DNA of 64,000 nucleotides from Streptomyces asiaticus (GTDB taxonomy: Bacteria; Actinomycetota; Actinomycetes; Streptomycetales; Streptomycetaceae), in NCBI RefSeq assembly GCF_018138715.1, contig NZ_JAGSHX010000001.1:620001-684000 (forward strand). Direction: 5' to 3'. Of the stretch, positions 22,830 through 31,123 are shown one piece after another. The notes below the pieces were generated by a model. The model saw only the letters and a list, made by a program, of their open reading frames with translations, made no database searches and was not told the DNA's origin. The translations under genes and the position numbers were made by a program. Position 1 is the first letter of the stretch, and each line of letters opens with the position of its first letter.

Positions 22830-24029
22830 TCACTGCAGGATCTTGAGCAGCTTGTTGGGCGAGCCCGAACCGATGCCGGAGAGCGCCCCTGACGTGGCCC
22901 CGTTCACCAGCGCGCTGCCCACCTCGGACGGGGACGCGGTGGTGTGGCCCGAGAGGTAGATCGCCGCGGCGCCCGAGACATGCGGGGCGGCGAAGGAAGT
23001 CCCGGAGCCCGTGTAGGTGGCGGTGTCGGAGGTGTTCCAGCCGGCCGTGATGTTCGAGCCCGGGGCGAAGAGGTCCACGGTCGAGCCGTAGTTGGAGTAG
23101 CTCGCCCGCGCGTCGGTGTTGGTGGTGGCGCCGACGGTGACGGCGGTCGGCACCCGGGCGGGGGAGTAGTTCGCGGCGTTGGCGTTGGAATTGCCGGCCG
23201 CGATGGAGTAGGTCACCCCGGACGCGATCGACTTGGTCACCGCGTTGTCGAGGGAGGTACTGGCGCCGCCGCCCAGCGACACATTGGCGACGGACGGGCC
23301 GGAGTGGTTGGCGGTGATCCAGTCCACGCCCGCGATGACACCGGCCGTGGTGCCGGACCCGTCATTGCCGAGCACCCGGACCGCCACGATCTTCGCCTTC
23401 TTGGCCACGCCGTAGGTGGTGCCGGCGACGGTCGTGGCGACGTGCGTGCCGTGGCCGTAGCCGTCCTGTGCCGTGGTGTCGTTGTCCACGAAGTCGTAGC
23501 CGTACGACGCCCGGCCGCTGATCTGCGCGTGGGTGATCCGCACACCGGTGTCGAGGACGTAGACGGTCACCCCGCTGCCGGCACTGTCGGGGTAGGTGTA
23601 CGTGCCGCTCAGCGGCAGGTTGGACTGGTCGACCCGGTCCAGACCCCAGGGTGCGTCGGTCTGGGTCGCGTCGGCGTGGACCTTCTGGTCCTGCTCGACG
23701 GAGGCGACCGCCGGATCGGCGGCGAGTCTCCTGGCCTCGGCGGGCGCGAGCTTCGCCGCGTAGCCGTTCAGCGCGGTGGTGAAGGTCCGCTTCACCTCGC
23801 CGCCGTATCCGGATATGAGGTCCTTGCCCCGGGCGGAGGACGCCTTGAAGTCGGCCGTCTTCTTCAGGGTGACGATGTAGCTGCCCGGGACCGCTTCCGC
23901 GGCCCCGGCGTTCAGGACCGTGCCTTCGGCCGGGGCGGCGTGGGCGGGGAGCACCGTGGCCGCTCCGACGGCCGCCGCGGCGGCGATTCCCGCGGCGATC
24001 CGCCGCTTGGTGGTACGCATCACTGCCAT
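22830..24029 (-). CDS. Secreted subtilisin-like serine protease (S8, proteinase K type)
   Basis: A 399-residue preproprotease. A signal peptide (MAVMRTTKRRIAAGIAAAAA to a cut after PAHA) is followed by an inhibitor I9 prodomain (VPGSYIVTLKKTADFKAS) and the S8 catalytic domain from ~A125. The catalytic triad is D160 (VLDTGV), H193 (GHGTHVA) and S345 (GTSFAAPH), with oxyanion N280 (AAGNSNANAAN). It should be exported by Sec and autoprocessed to degrade extracellular protein. It has no C-terminal binding domain. GGAGG lies ~11 bases before ATG 24,029; the ATG at 24,020 is an alternative. Confidence 0.92.
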   Translation of the reverse strand: MAVMRTTKRRIAAGIAAAAAVGAATVLPAHAAPAEGTVLNAGAAEAVPGSYIVTLKKTADFKASSARGKDLISGYGGEVKRTFTTALNGYAAKLAPAEARRLAADPAVASVEQDQKVHADATQTDAPWGLDRVDQSNLPLSGTYTYPDSAGSGVTVYVLDTGVRITHAQISGRASYGYDFVDNDTTAQDGYGHGTHVATTVAGTTYGVAKKAKIVAVRVLGNDGSGTTAGVIAGVDWITANHSGPSVANVSLGGGASTSLDNAVTKSIASGVTYSIAAGNSNANAANYSPARVPTAVTVGATTNTDARASYSNYGSTVDLFAPGSNITAGWNTSDTATYTGSGTSFAAPHVSGAAAIYLSGHTTASPSEVGSALVNGATSGALSGIGSGSPNKLLKILQ

Positions 24030-24423
24030 CGCGAGGGGTTCCTCCTCGGTCGGTGGCGCGCCGTGGTGCGTGCGCGCTCTGCTGGTTGTGGGCCTTGCGC
24101 GGTTCGCGGGAAGCGCACGGTCACGCTTCCGGCTCGTCGAGGATTCGCCGGGCCGGGTGCGGGCGGCAAGGCTTGACATCAACACGACACGCACACGTAG
24201 CGGTGCGTCATGTGCCGTTGCGGGCGGTCAAATTCCCGTAATCACCCGTACACACCGCCTCGTGGCGTCAAGACCCCGTGTGCAGTCCCATCGCTATCCG
24301 CTATGCGGCCATGGGCCTTTCTGATGTGCCCCGGCACCGCTGGACGGCGCGAGCCGAGCGTCGCGGCGAATGCCGGTCATCCATGAGTTGCCGGGCACAA
24401 ATGAGTGCGTTCCGGCCGGGGGG
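24030..24423. other. Intergenic region upstream of the protease
   Basis: About 390 bases without a credible gene. On the plus strand TTGACA at ~24,174 is followed after 19 bases by TAGCGG, a poor promoter with no gene behind it. No clear protease promoter, repeat or RNA gene is visible on the minus strand. Confidence 0.4.
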
Positions 24424-24605
24424 TCAGGGAGCGGTCAGGACGGTCTTCCCGGGCAGCCGCCCGGCGGCGGCGTCCTCATGCACCGCACTCGACTCGGCCA
24501 CCGGGCGGCGGGCGGCGATGTGGAGCCGGAGCCGACCGTCGTCGACCCGTCGACCCTGGTGACCAGCTCGGTCAGCTGGGCGGCGTCGCCGCGGACGAAC
24601 AGTGA
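24424..24605 (-). pseudogene. C-terminal fragment of a zinc-type quinone oxidoreductase
   Basis: In one frame the strand reads VRGDAAQLTELVTRVDG, then after a frameshift near 24,550 RLRLHIAARRPVAESSAVHE, then AAAGRLPGKTVLTAP-stop. This is the closing ~55 residues of NADP-dependent zinc-binding (quinone) oxidoreductases. It is fused directly to a PucR remnant upstream. Confidence 0.6.
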
Positions 24606-25340
24606 CCGGCGTCGTGGTGGCGCCACGGGCCCGTAGCACCTCGATCTTCGCCGCCTGGAGCGCGGGGCCGCCCTTCGGCGAGTCCGACCACACCACCACC
24701 GCCTCGTGGGTCCGCCGCAGGTTGTAGCCGAGGGCACGCGACGCCTCGTCGACGTCCATCGCCGCGGCATCGCTCAGCAGGGAACCCACGAGATCGGCCC
24801 GTGCCGCGGCCGCGCTGGTGCTCCACACCTCGTGCTCCACGAGATAGGTGCGGATCATGGTGTCGGAAAGCTCATCGACGTAGGAGAACAGCTCGCGGGA
24901 GACCGCCGTGACCTCGTCGACCGCATCCCTCCGGGCCGACCAACTCGGCACAGGCCCGCAGGAACGCCTCGGTGGTTGCCGCGTGCCCGACCCGGACGCC
25001 GTGCAACACCCGCTCGAGCGGTAAGGCCCGGTGAACGAACTCGCGGATGCCCTCCAGGATCGCCTCATCGGTGGGCGGGGCGGCTGCCGGGCCTTCCGCC
25101 AGAGTGAACAGCGCCCGCAGGGTGGTCGCTTCATTGCCCCGGCGGAGCATCTCGACCGCGGCCGGACTGTCGCCGAGGACCGGCACCTCGCCGACGATCC
25201 GCCGCAAGACCACGGGAATTCAGCTCGATCGCCCAGCGCACGGGGTCCGCACCGATGCGCGCGACGGCGTCGTCGAGGATCGCGCGCGGGCTCGCCGCCC
25301 GGTCGAGGTCGATCTCGCCTTGCGGCCCCAGCCGCGCGAT
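24606..25340 (-). pseudogene. Frameshifted PucR-family regulator remnant
   Basis: Pieces in different minus-strand frames line up in order: GEIDLDRAASPRAILDDAVA; IVGEVPVLGDSPAAVEMLRR with VHRALPLERVLHGVRVGHAA; ELFSYVDELSDTMIRTYLVE; and ALGYNLRRTHEAVVVWSD. These are the middle parts of PucR/CdaR-type transcription regulators (GGDEF-like domain). At least two frameshifts (near 25,215 and 24,935) interrupt it, the N-terminus is missing and the C-terminal helix-turn-helix has been replaced by an unrelated oxidoreductase end. Confidence 0.65.
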
Positions 25341-25422
25341 CCAGGTCCGCCGCGGCGGGCGAGACCGGCCTTGGTCACACTGCCATACTCGGGCCAACCC
25401 GAGGGGTTCATCAACTGGGGTT

Positions 25423-25463
25423 TGCCGAGCCATCGTTCGGCAGGACCGAACGATGGCTCGGCA
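25423..25463. repeat. Perfect 18-bp inverted repeat (hairpin) in the pseudogene zone
   Basis: Arms TGCCGAGCCATCGTTCGG (25,423-25,440) and its exact complement (25,446-25,463) are separated by only CAGGA. No mismatch in 18 bp. It lies between the PucR and P450 remnants and outside any gene. It could be a bidirectional terminator or a recombination scar; no U-run follows on either strand. Confidence 0.6.
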
Positions 25464-25524
25464 GCGCCTGCCGTGCGTGGTGCCGCTCGGCCGGCCGTCG
25501 GTGGACCCCCGGTGCCGGTGGCGG

Positions 25525-25946
25525 TCATTCCGGGCCACCCTGCCAGGTCACGCGCATCGCCTCCGGCCCCCGGATGTGCGGCCGTTCCTTCCACGTGATG
25601 TCGCGGACGGTCAGCTCCGGGCCCCTGGTGAGCAGCGCCCGCAGTCCCGGCAGCTCGGCCGGATTCGCGCGCAGCCGGTTCCAGAGCGCACGGTCGCCCC
25701 GCGTCAGACGTAGACGCAGTTCGGAATCTGAGTGGTGATCGCTTCGAACCCGGCCAGCAGCAGGCCGACGACCATGTCGATCAGCTCGGTGTCGGTGAGC
25801 CGGTCCTCCTCGTCCCGGGCCTGGATCATCGCCGACATCAGGTCGTCGCGGGGGCGGGCCCGACGCTCGGCGACGAGCTGCTCGGTGCAGGCGCGCAGGG
25901 CACCGAACCGCCGCATCCGTTTTGTCGAGACAACTGGTGGAAGCAC
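25525..25946 (-). pseudogene. Cytochrome P450 remnant with frameshift and deletion
   Basis: The first part reads RPRDDLMSAMIQARDEEDRL and MVVGLLLAGFEAITTQIPNC, the I-helix oxygen-binding region (AGFE-x-x-T-T). A stop appears at ~25,704, consistent with a 4-base loss; the next frame continues RGDRALWNRLRANPAELPGL. It then jumps to the P450 C-terminus DITWKERPHIRGPEAMRVTW, skipping ~130 residues including the heme-cysteine loop. The N-terminal half is also absent. Confidence 0.75.
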
Positions 25947-25984
25947 TACACGCGGACCGTGACGCGGCGTGTGGCCGAAACTGC

Positions 25985-26551
25985 CTAGCCGCGCGCGGTC
26001 ACGGCCTTGAGTCCGTCCAGCGATTCCCGCATCAACTGCGACATCTCACGTTCCTCCGGTGCCGTGAGCCAGAGCGTGAAACCGACCTTGAAGACGGCGA
26101 CCCCCACCTCGGCGGTCAGGCTCGCGGCCGGCTCCTCGACACCGCGTCGGCGCAGGGCGTCGGCGAGCGCGGTTGCCATCGAGGCGAGCTTGATCAGCTC
26201 GCGCTCCTGGAGTTCCGCGTTCGCCACGATGACGGCCTGGCGCTGCCGGGCGCGCTCGCGCTGCCCCTCGAACGCCGTGGAGATCGCCTCGAGCCCCGCC
26301 ATCATCGCGTCGATCGGCGCCACGGACTTCGGCGCCTCGGCGACCGCGGTCGCGAACAGCTCCTGCAACGCGCCCGATCCGTCGAACAACACCTCGCGCT
26401 TGTCGGCGTAGTGCCGGAAGAAGGTCCGCTCGGTGAGGCCGGCCCGTTTGGCGATCTCCGCCACCGTGGTCTGTTCGTAGCCGAGCTCGCCATAGAGCTC
26501 CAACGCCGCCTTCGCCAGGCGTCCGCGCGCGTTCGGCTCCCATCTACCCAT
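25985..26551 (-). CDS. TetR-family transcriptional regulator
   Basis: A 188-residue TetR regulator. The N-terminal helix-turn-helix reads LYGELGYEQTTVAEIAKRAG followed by LTERTFFRHYADKREVLFDG; the rest is a helical ligand-binding domain ending LMRESLDGLKAVTARG. It is divergent from the NAD-dependent epimerase gene with two matching palindromes between them, so it most likely represses that gene (and perhaps itself) until a small ligand binds. Confidence 0.88.
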   Translation of the reverse strand: MGRWEPNARGRLAKAALELYGELGYEQTTVAEIAKRAGLTERTFFRHYADKREVLFDGSGALQELFATAVAEAPKSVAPIDAMMAGLEAISTAFEGQRERARQRQAVIVANAELQERELIKLASMATALADALRRRGVEEPAASLTAEVGVAVFKVGFTLWLTAPEEREMSQLMRESLDGLKAVTARG

Positions 26552-26568
26552 GCTCGGATCCTACCGCG

Positions 26569-26618
26569 ATGACAGTCGCTGACATCAGGTGCTAGAGTCT
26601 GATGGCAGTCACTGACAT
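26569..26618 (+). promoter_or_regulatory. Epimerase promoter with twin operators
   Basis: Two near-palindromes of the form ATGnCAG-N3-CTGACAT lie at 26,569-26,585 and 26,602-26,618, 33 bp apart (about three helical turns). TGACAG (26,570-26,575) and TAGAGT (26,593-26,598), 17 bases apart, form a promoter; operator 1 covers the -35 and operator 2 starts just past the -10. The obvious binding protein is the adjacent TetR regulator. Confidence 0.65.
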
Positions 26619-26639
26619 CAATGATTTGGGGCATCTCTT

Positions 26640-27563
26640 ATGCGCGTCTTCGTGACCGGTGCGTCCGGTTGGATCGGCTCCGCCGTCGTTCCCGAGCTCA
26701 TCGGCTCGGGGCACCAGGTTGTCGGGCTCGCCCGCTCCGACACCTCCGCCGCCGCCCTCACCGCCGCCGGGGTGGACGTGGTCCGCGGCACCATTGACGA
26801 CCTCGACGTCCTGGGGAGCACCGCTGCCGCGGCGGACGGCGTGATCCATCTCGCTTTCAAGCACGACATCGCCTTCACCGGCGACTTCCAGGGCGCCGCC
26901 GAGGCCGACCGCCGCGCCGTCGACACCCTCGGCGACGCGCTCTCCGGCACCGATCGCCCCTTCGTCCTCGCCTCCGGTCTGGTCGGTCTCGCGCCCGGGC
27001 GGGTGGCGACCGAGCGGGACACGCCCACGATCGACGGTTCGTCGGTCTCGGTCCGGTCGGCCACCGCCCAGGCGGTGCTCGCACTCGCCTCGCGCGGTGT
27101 GCGCTCGTCCGTGGTGCGACTGTCCCCGACCTGCCACGGTGACGGGGACAACGGCTTTATGGCGGCCCTGGTCGCCATCGCCCGGGCCAAGGGTGTCTCC
27201 GGCCACATCGGCGACGGCGCCAACCGCTGGCCGGCCGTCCACCGCCTCGACGCCGCGCAGCTGTTCCGCCTGGCGGTCGAGAAGGCCCCGGCGGGCTCGG
27301 TGCTGCACGGCGTCGCGGAAGAGGGTGTGCCGATCCGGGACATCGCCGAGGTGATCGGCCGTCATCTCGAGGTACCGGTGACCTCCGTGGCCCCCGAGGC
27401 CGCGGCCGAGCACTTCGCCTGGCTCGGCGGCTTCCTCGGCCAGGACATCGCGGCGTCGAACGCCCTGACCCGCGAACTGCTGGATTGGCGGCCGGCCCAC
27501 CCCGGCCTCCTCGAAGACCTCGACAAGGGCCATTACTTCCGGGTTCCCGCCACCCCCGCCTGA
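26640..27563 (+). CDS. NAD-dependent epimerase/dehydratase-family oxidoreductase (extended SDR)
   Basis: A 307-residue extended SDR. The Rossmann motif is MRVFVTGASGWIGSAVVPEL (G-x-x-G-x-x-G); later landmarks are DGVIHLAFKHDIAFTGDFQG and GANRWPAVHRLDAAQLFRLA. The classical YxxxK pair is not evident, as in the atypical SDR5 group to which these TetR-linked proteins usually belong. It is the single target of the TetR pair at its promoter. A 24-bp tandem duplication begins across its stop codon. Substrate unknown. Confidence 0.82.
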   Translation: MRVFVTGASGWIGSAVVPELIGSGHQVVGLARSDTSAAALTAAGVDVVRGTIDDLDVLGSTAAAADGVIHLAFKHDIAFTGDFQGAAEADRRAVDTLGDALSGTDRPFVLASGLVGLAPGRVATERDTPTIDGSSVSVRSATAQAVLALASRGVRSSVVRLSPTCHGDGDNGFMAALVAIARAKGVSGHIGDGANRWPAVHRLDAAQLFRLAVEKAPAGSVLHGVAEEGVPIRDIAEVIGRHLEVPVTSVAPEAAAEHFAWLGGFLGQDIAASNALTRELLDWRPAHPGLLEDLDKGHYFRVPATPA

Positions 27564-27602
27564 CCCGGATCCGCCACTCCCGCCTGACCCCGATCCGCCA
27601 CG
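27555..27602. repeat. 24-bp tandem duplication over the epimerase stop codon
   Basis: Units at 27,555-27,578 and 27,579-27,602 (CCCGCCTGACCC, then GATCCGCCAC) differ at one or two bases. The first unit contains the TGA stop. It looks like a recent slippage duplication. Confidence 0.6.
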
Positions 27603-27920
27603 CCGGGCTCCGGGCCATCTCCTGTCCGCGCGGGCCGAATACGGCGTTTCAAGCTCCGAACCGGCTTCTCACCGTTGGGCTCTCCGCCTCGCCAACCAGC
27701 TTCACCCGGGTCCCGATGACACGGGGAAGGTGGAAGTCACTCATCACATCCTGGACAAGGGTGTTCTGTGATGGTGGCGACGTGCGTCCGCTCTCCTGGT
27801 TCTTTCCGAGCCCCTGGGGATCTGCCCGGGGCCGCGTTCCGGCCATATCGCCGATCCGGCATCAGCGGTCCGGTCCGTGTCACCACCCCGCAGACGGCTC
27901 CCCTCGGGGAGGTCTCCGGA
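27603..27920. other. Intergenic region
   Basis: About 320 bases between the epimerase gene and the DHA2 pseudogene. I see no reading frame with family features, no RNA gene and no strong hairpin. A GGGGAGG ribosome-binding site for the pseudogene start lies at its end. Confidence 0.4.
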
Positions 27921-28726
27921 GTGCCGGAAGTCACATCCCCCGAGCAACCCGCCACGCAACACCCGTGGCGGGTTCTCGCCGTCATGTGCATCGGCTTCTT
28001 CCTGTCGTTGCTCGACGGATCCATCGTCAACGTCGCCATCCCCACGCTGATCCACAGCATGGACGCCTCCTACGACCAGGTGCTGTGGGTCTTCGCCCCG
28101 ATCGTCGGCCCGGTCCTCGGCGGCTTCCTGCTCGCCCACCTCAGCTGGCGCTGGATCTTCTTCATCAACGTTCCGATCGGGATCGCCACCGCCGTGCTCG
28201 CGCTGACGTTCGCCCCGCCCATGCGCTCGGAACGCTGGCACCGACTCGACCTGGTCGGTGCCGCGCTGGCCACCGCCGGACTGAACGGGGTCGTGTTCGG
28301 TCTGATCGAGGGAGAACGCTACGACTGGGGCGGCATCGCCGGGCCGATCAGCATCACCGCGGCGAGGCCGAGAAACGGGCCGGTCGGTTGCCGGAGGATC
28401 TGCGCGCCCAGTTCATCGACAACAGCACCGCCGCCGCACATGACTACCGTCCGCCCACGCCGCCCGACGGTCTGAGCGCCGCCACGACCGGCCTGTGCGA
28501 ACGCGTCACCGCCGACACGTTCGCCACCGGCTTCGTCAACGCCATGCAGACCGCCCTCGTGGCATGCGCCGTGGTCCTGGTGGCCGCCGCCCTGTGCTGC
28601 TTCCTGTTCAGCCCGCACAAGAAGCAGCACAAGAAGCAGCACAAGAAACCGCACAAGAAGCCGCACAAGAAACCGACGGCCATGCCCACTCCTGGGCAGC
28701 CGGCCGAAACCACACCGCACGACTGA
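27921..28726 (+). pseudogene. Broken DHA2-family (EmrB/QacA) MFS exporter
   Basis: From GTG 27,921 the frame reads VLAVMCIGFFLSLLDGSIVN, VAIPTLIHSMDASYDQVLWV, then skips helices 2-4 to FAPIVGPVLGGFLLAHLSWR and WIFFINVPIGIATAVLALTF. Near 28,358 sequence is lost and the frame changes; the end of a DHA2 protein follows (LCERVTADTFATGFVNAMQT, ALVACAVVLVAAALCCFLF). The tail is an unusual run of lysine and histidine. DHA2 exporters are ~480-530 residues with 14 helices; about half remain. Confidence 0.82.
28616..28675 (+). repeat. Five 12-bp repeats encoding H-K-K-Q/P
   Basis: CACAAGAAGCAG and its variants CACAAGAAACCG/CACAAGAAGCCG occur five times head to tail, encoding HKKQHKKQHKKPHKKPHKKP at the C-terminus of the DHA2 remnant. 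A strongly basic, metal-binding-like tail; the codon pattern suggests expansion by slippage. Confidence 0.75.
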
Positions 28727-28738
28727 CCCGGCGATGAC

Positions 28739-28768
28739 AACGGTCGCGGCCCGGTGGCCGCGGCCGTT
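28739..28768. terminator. Bidirectional terminator-like hairpin
   Basis: AACGGTCGCGGCC (28,739-28,751) pairs with GGCCGCGGCCGTT (28,756-28,768), 13 bp with one G-U. It lies between the convergent DHA2 pseudogene and ROK gene. No long U-run, as usual in Streptomyces. Confidence 0.6.
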
Positions 28769-28812
28769 GCGCGGTCGCCGTCATCGCCGCGAGCCTCTCC
28801 GGCAACGCGGCG

Positions 28813-29979
28813 TCATGCCTGCGCCGAGCCCAGGACCAGCACCTGGATGGCCAGGACGGCGGCGCCGCGGGCCCAGTCGTGGAAGTCGGAAACCTTGGTT
28901 TCGAGGTTGACCTTCTCGGCCCGGGGATGGCGGTTGGCGAGGATGGCCTTCTCCACCGCCGCCCCGGCCACGTCGACCAGGCCCACTCCCTCGCCGGCCA
29001 GCAGGATCTTCTGGGGCATCGCGAGATTGGCGATCTGGGAAACGATGGTGCCGAGGGCCCGGGCCGCCTCGTCCACGACCCGGGCGGCCATGGGCTCGCC
29101 ATCGGCGGCGAGGCCGAGGATCTCCTCGTACGTCATCTCCCGGCCGGTGGCGGCCTGGAGCTGGTAGCGGATGCTGGGGATGGTCAGCAGGGAGACGGCG
29201 CTGCCGCGTTCTCCGTACGGGGTGAGCGGGCCGTGGGGATCGACCATCCAGTGCCGTCCCCGGCCGCTCAGCCCGTCCTCGGAAGAGACCACCCGCCTGC
29301 CGCCGCTGACCAGTCCATAACCCAGTCCGGCCCCGATGGTGAGCACCGCGAACCGGTCGAGGCCGCGGCCCGCGCCGAACCAGCACTCGGCCTCGACCAG
29401 CGCCGCCACATCGTTCTCGACGACGGTCGGCAGCCCCGTCCGCTCCTGGACCAGTTCGGCCAGCGGCACCTCGTCCCAGTCGAGGAAGGGTGACCGGATG
29501 ACGACCGAGCGGTCCCGGACACCGGCCCCCACCCCGATGCCGATCCCGGCCGTCCGAGGATGGGCCCGGGTGAACTCCCGCGTCATCTCGCGCAGCAGAT
29601 CGATGACCGACGCGGGCTCGTGTGTGGTCAGCGGCCGCTCGGCGCGGGCGAGGATGTCGCTGCGGAGCGTGGTGACCACCCCGTACACCATGTCCTCGGT
29701 GATCTTGAAGCCGATGAAGAGCCGGGACTCGGCGACCATGTCCAGCGGCTGCGAGGGCCGTCCCTGTCGCACCTCCGCCGATGCCGCACCCTCGGTGCCC
29801 CTCTCGACCAGCAGACCCGATTCGATCAGCGGCTTGGTCAGCCGGGTGAGGCTGCCCGCCGAGAGGTCCAGCCGGCGGGCGAGTTCGGCGCGCGACAGCG
29901 GACCGTGCACGAGCACCTCGATCGCCACCGCACGTTCCCCGGGACTCAGCGGCAGCCAACTGGCGTCAGGTGTGGTCAT
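28813..29979 (-). CDS. ROK-family transcriptional regulator without the zinc cysteines
   Basis: A 388-residue ROK protein. An N-terminal winged helix (LSRAELARRLDLSAGSLTRL) is followed by a sugar-kinase-like domain with IGIGVGAGVRD, VVENDVAALVEAECWFGAGR (the E-N-D sugar-contact motif) and LTIGAGLGYGLVSGGR. The usual CxCGxxGC zinc motif is missing: the corresponding place reads DPHGPLTPYGERGS. It is divergent from a sugar ABC importer and probably represses it until a sugar binds. GGAGGAG is 10 bases before ATG 29,979; a -10-like TAGAGT with TTCTGA 17 bases upstream lies in the intergenic region on this strand. Confidence 0.85.
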   Translation of the reverse strand: MTTPDASWLPLSPGERAVAIEVLVHGPLSRAELARRLDLSAGSLTRLTKPLIESGLLVERGTEGAASAEVRQGRPSQPLDMVAESRLFIGFKITEDMVYGVVTTLRSDILARAERPLTTHEPASVIDLLREMTREFTRAHPRTAGIGIGVGAGVRDRSVVIRSPFLDWDEVPLAELVQERTGLPTVVENDVAALVEAECWFGAGRGLDRFAVLTIGAGLGYGLVSGGRRVVSSEDGLSGRGRHWMVDPHGPLTPYGERGSAVSLLTIPSIRYQLQAATGREMTYEEILGLAADGEPMAARVVDEAARALGTIVSQIANLAMPQKILLAGEGVGLVDVAGAAVEKAILANRHPRAEKVNLETKVSDFHDWARGAAVLAIQVLVLGSAQA

Positions 29980-30145
29980 GAGCGGCGGACTCCTCCATGT
30001 TTTCTTTCGTTCCAGAAGTAACGCTGTCACTCTACGGCGCCATGGCTCGCATCAGAAGACGCTTGCACAACTCTTGACGGCAGGATTCTTCCGCATCAAA
30101 AGTAAGTGGCACCTGAGGATGAGCCGCAGACGAAAGAGCCTCCTG

Positions 30146-31105
30146 ATGACCGTCGCCTCCAGCAGTCCTCCCTCGCGCCTGCCCCTGCGCCGCGCCGAGG
30201 AAGCCACCTCGAAACTCAAGATCCGCAAAGGCCGGGGAGCCGGTGACGACGGAGCCCTCGCGGCCGTCTTCATCGCCCCCGCCCTGTTCGGCTTCCTGGT
30301 CTTCCTGCTCTGGCCGACGCTGCGAGGCGTCTATCTGAGCTTCACCCGCTTCAATCTGCTGACTCCGGCCGAGTGGGTCGGCCTCGACAACTACGACAGG
30401 ATGATCCGCGACCCCGTGTTCTGGCACTCGCTGGCGGTCACGGTCGAGTACGTGGTCATCAACATCGGTGTGCAGACGGTCGCGGCCCTCGCCATCGCGG
30501 TTCTGCTCCAGCGGCTGACGCAGTCGGCCGTACTGCGGGGCATCGTGCTCACCCCGTATCTGATGTCGAACGTCGTCGCCGGCATCGTCTGGCTGTGGAT
30601 CCTCGACACCCAGATGGGCATCGGCAACGAGATCCTCCAGGGTCTCGGCTTCGACCGCGTTCCCTTCCTGGCCGACGACACCTGGGCGATCCCCACCATC
30701 GCCCTGATCAACGTCTGGCGGCACGTCGGCTACACCGCCCTCCTCCTCTTTGCGGGCCTTCAGGCGATACCGAACGACATGTACGAGGCGGCCAGGGTCG
30801 ACGGCGCCAGCGAGTGGCGGATGTTCTGGCGGATCACGATGCCACTGCTGCGGCCGGTGCTCGCGGTCGTGCTCATCATGACCGTGATCGGTTCGTTCCA
30901 GGTCTTCGACACCGTCGCGGTGACCACCGCGGGCGGTCCCGCGAACGCGACCAACGTGCTCCAGTACTACATCTACGGCGCGGCCTTCGGCCGCTTCCAG
31001 TTCGGCTATGCGTCCGCGATGTCCGTCGCCCTGCTGGTCGTGCTCAGCGTGATCACCATCGTCCAGTACCGGCTCACCCGGGCCGGCCAGACCGATCTCG
31101 GCTGA
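30146..31105 (+). CDS. Carbohydrate ABC transporter permease (MalF/UgpA type)
   Basis: A 319-residue permease. LAAVFIAPALFGFLVFLLWP is the first membrane helix and WVGLDNYDRMIRDPVFWHSL the MalF/UgpA-type loop. The EAA motif, which docks on the ATPase, reads MYEAARVDGASEWRMFWRIT. About six helices. ATG 30,146 is chosen, with an upstream in-frame ATG at 30,119 as an alternative. It forms an operon with the second permease, the binding protein and a Gfo/Idh oxidoreductase. No ATPase gene is present, as is normal for Streptomyces sugar importers that share MsiK. Confidence 0.88.
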   Translation: MTVASSSPPSRLPLRRAEEATSKLKIRKGRGAGDDGALAAVFIAPALFGFLVFLLWPTLRGVYLSFTRFNLLTPAEWVGLDNYDRMIRDPVFWHSLAVTVEYVVINIGVQTVAALAIAVLLQRLTQSAVLRGIVLTPYLMSNVVAGIVWLWILDTQMGIGNEILQGLGFDRVPFLADDTWAIPTIALINVWRHVGYTALLLFAGLQAIPNDMYEAARVDGASEWRMFWRITMPLLRPVLAVVLIMTVIGSFQVFDTVAVTTAGGPANATNVLQYYIYGAAFGRFQFGYASAMSVALLVVLSVITIVQYRLTRAGQTDLG

Positions 31106-31123
31106 CGGAGGGGAAGAACCGGC

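Noticed and set aside
24160..24210. TTGACA...TAGCGG as a promoter for an unknown plus-strand gene
   Set aside because: Spacer of 19 bp, no gene or RNA-like structure downstream.
28616..28675. The 12-bp HKK repeats as a CRISPR or phase-variation locus
   Set aside because: No spacers, and the unit length is a multiple of three, so number changes would not shift the frame. It lies in a pseudogene.
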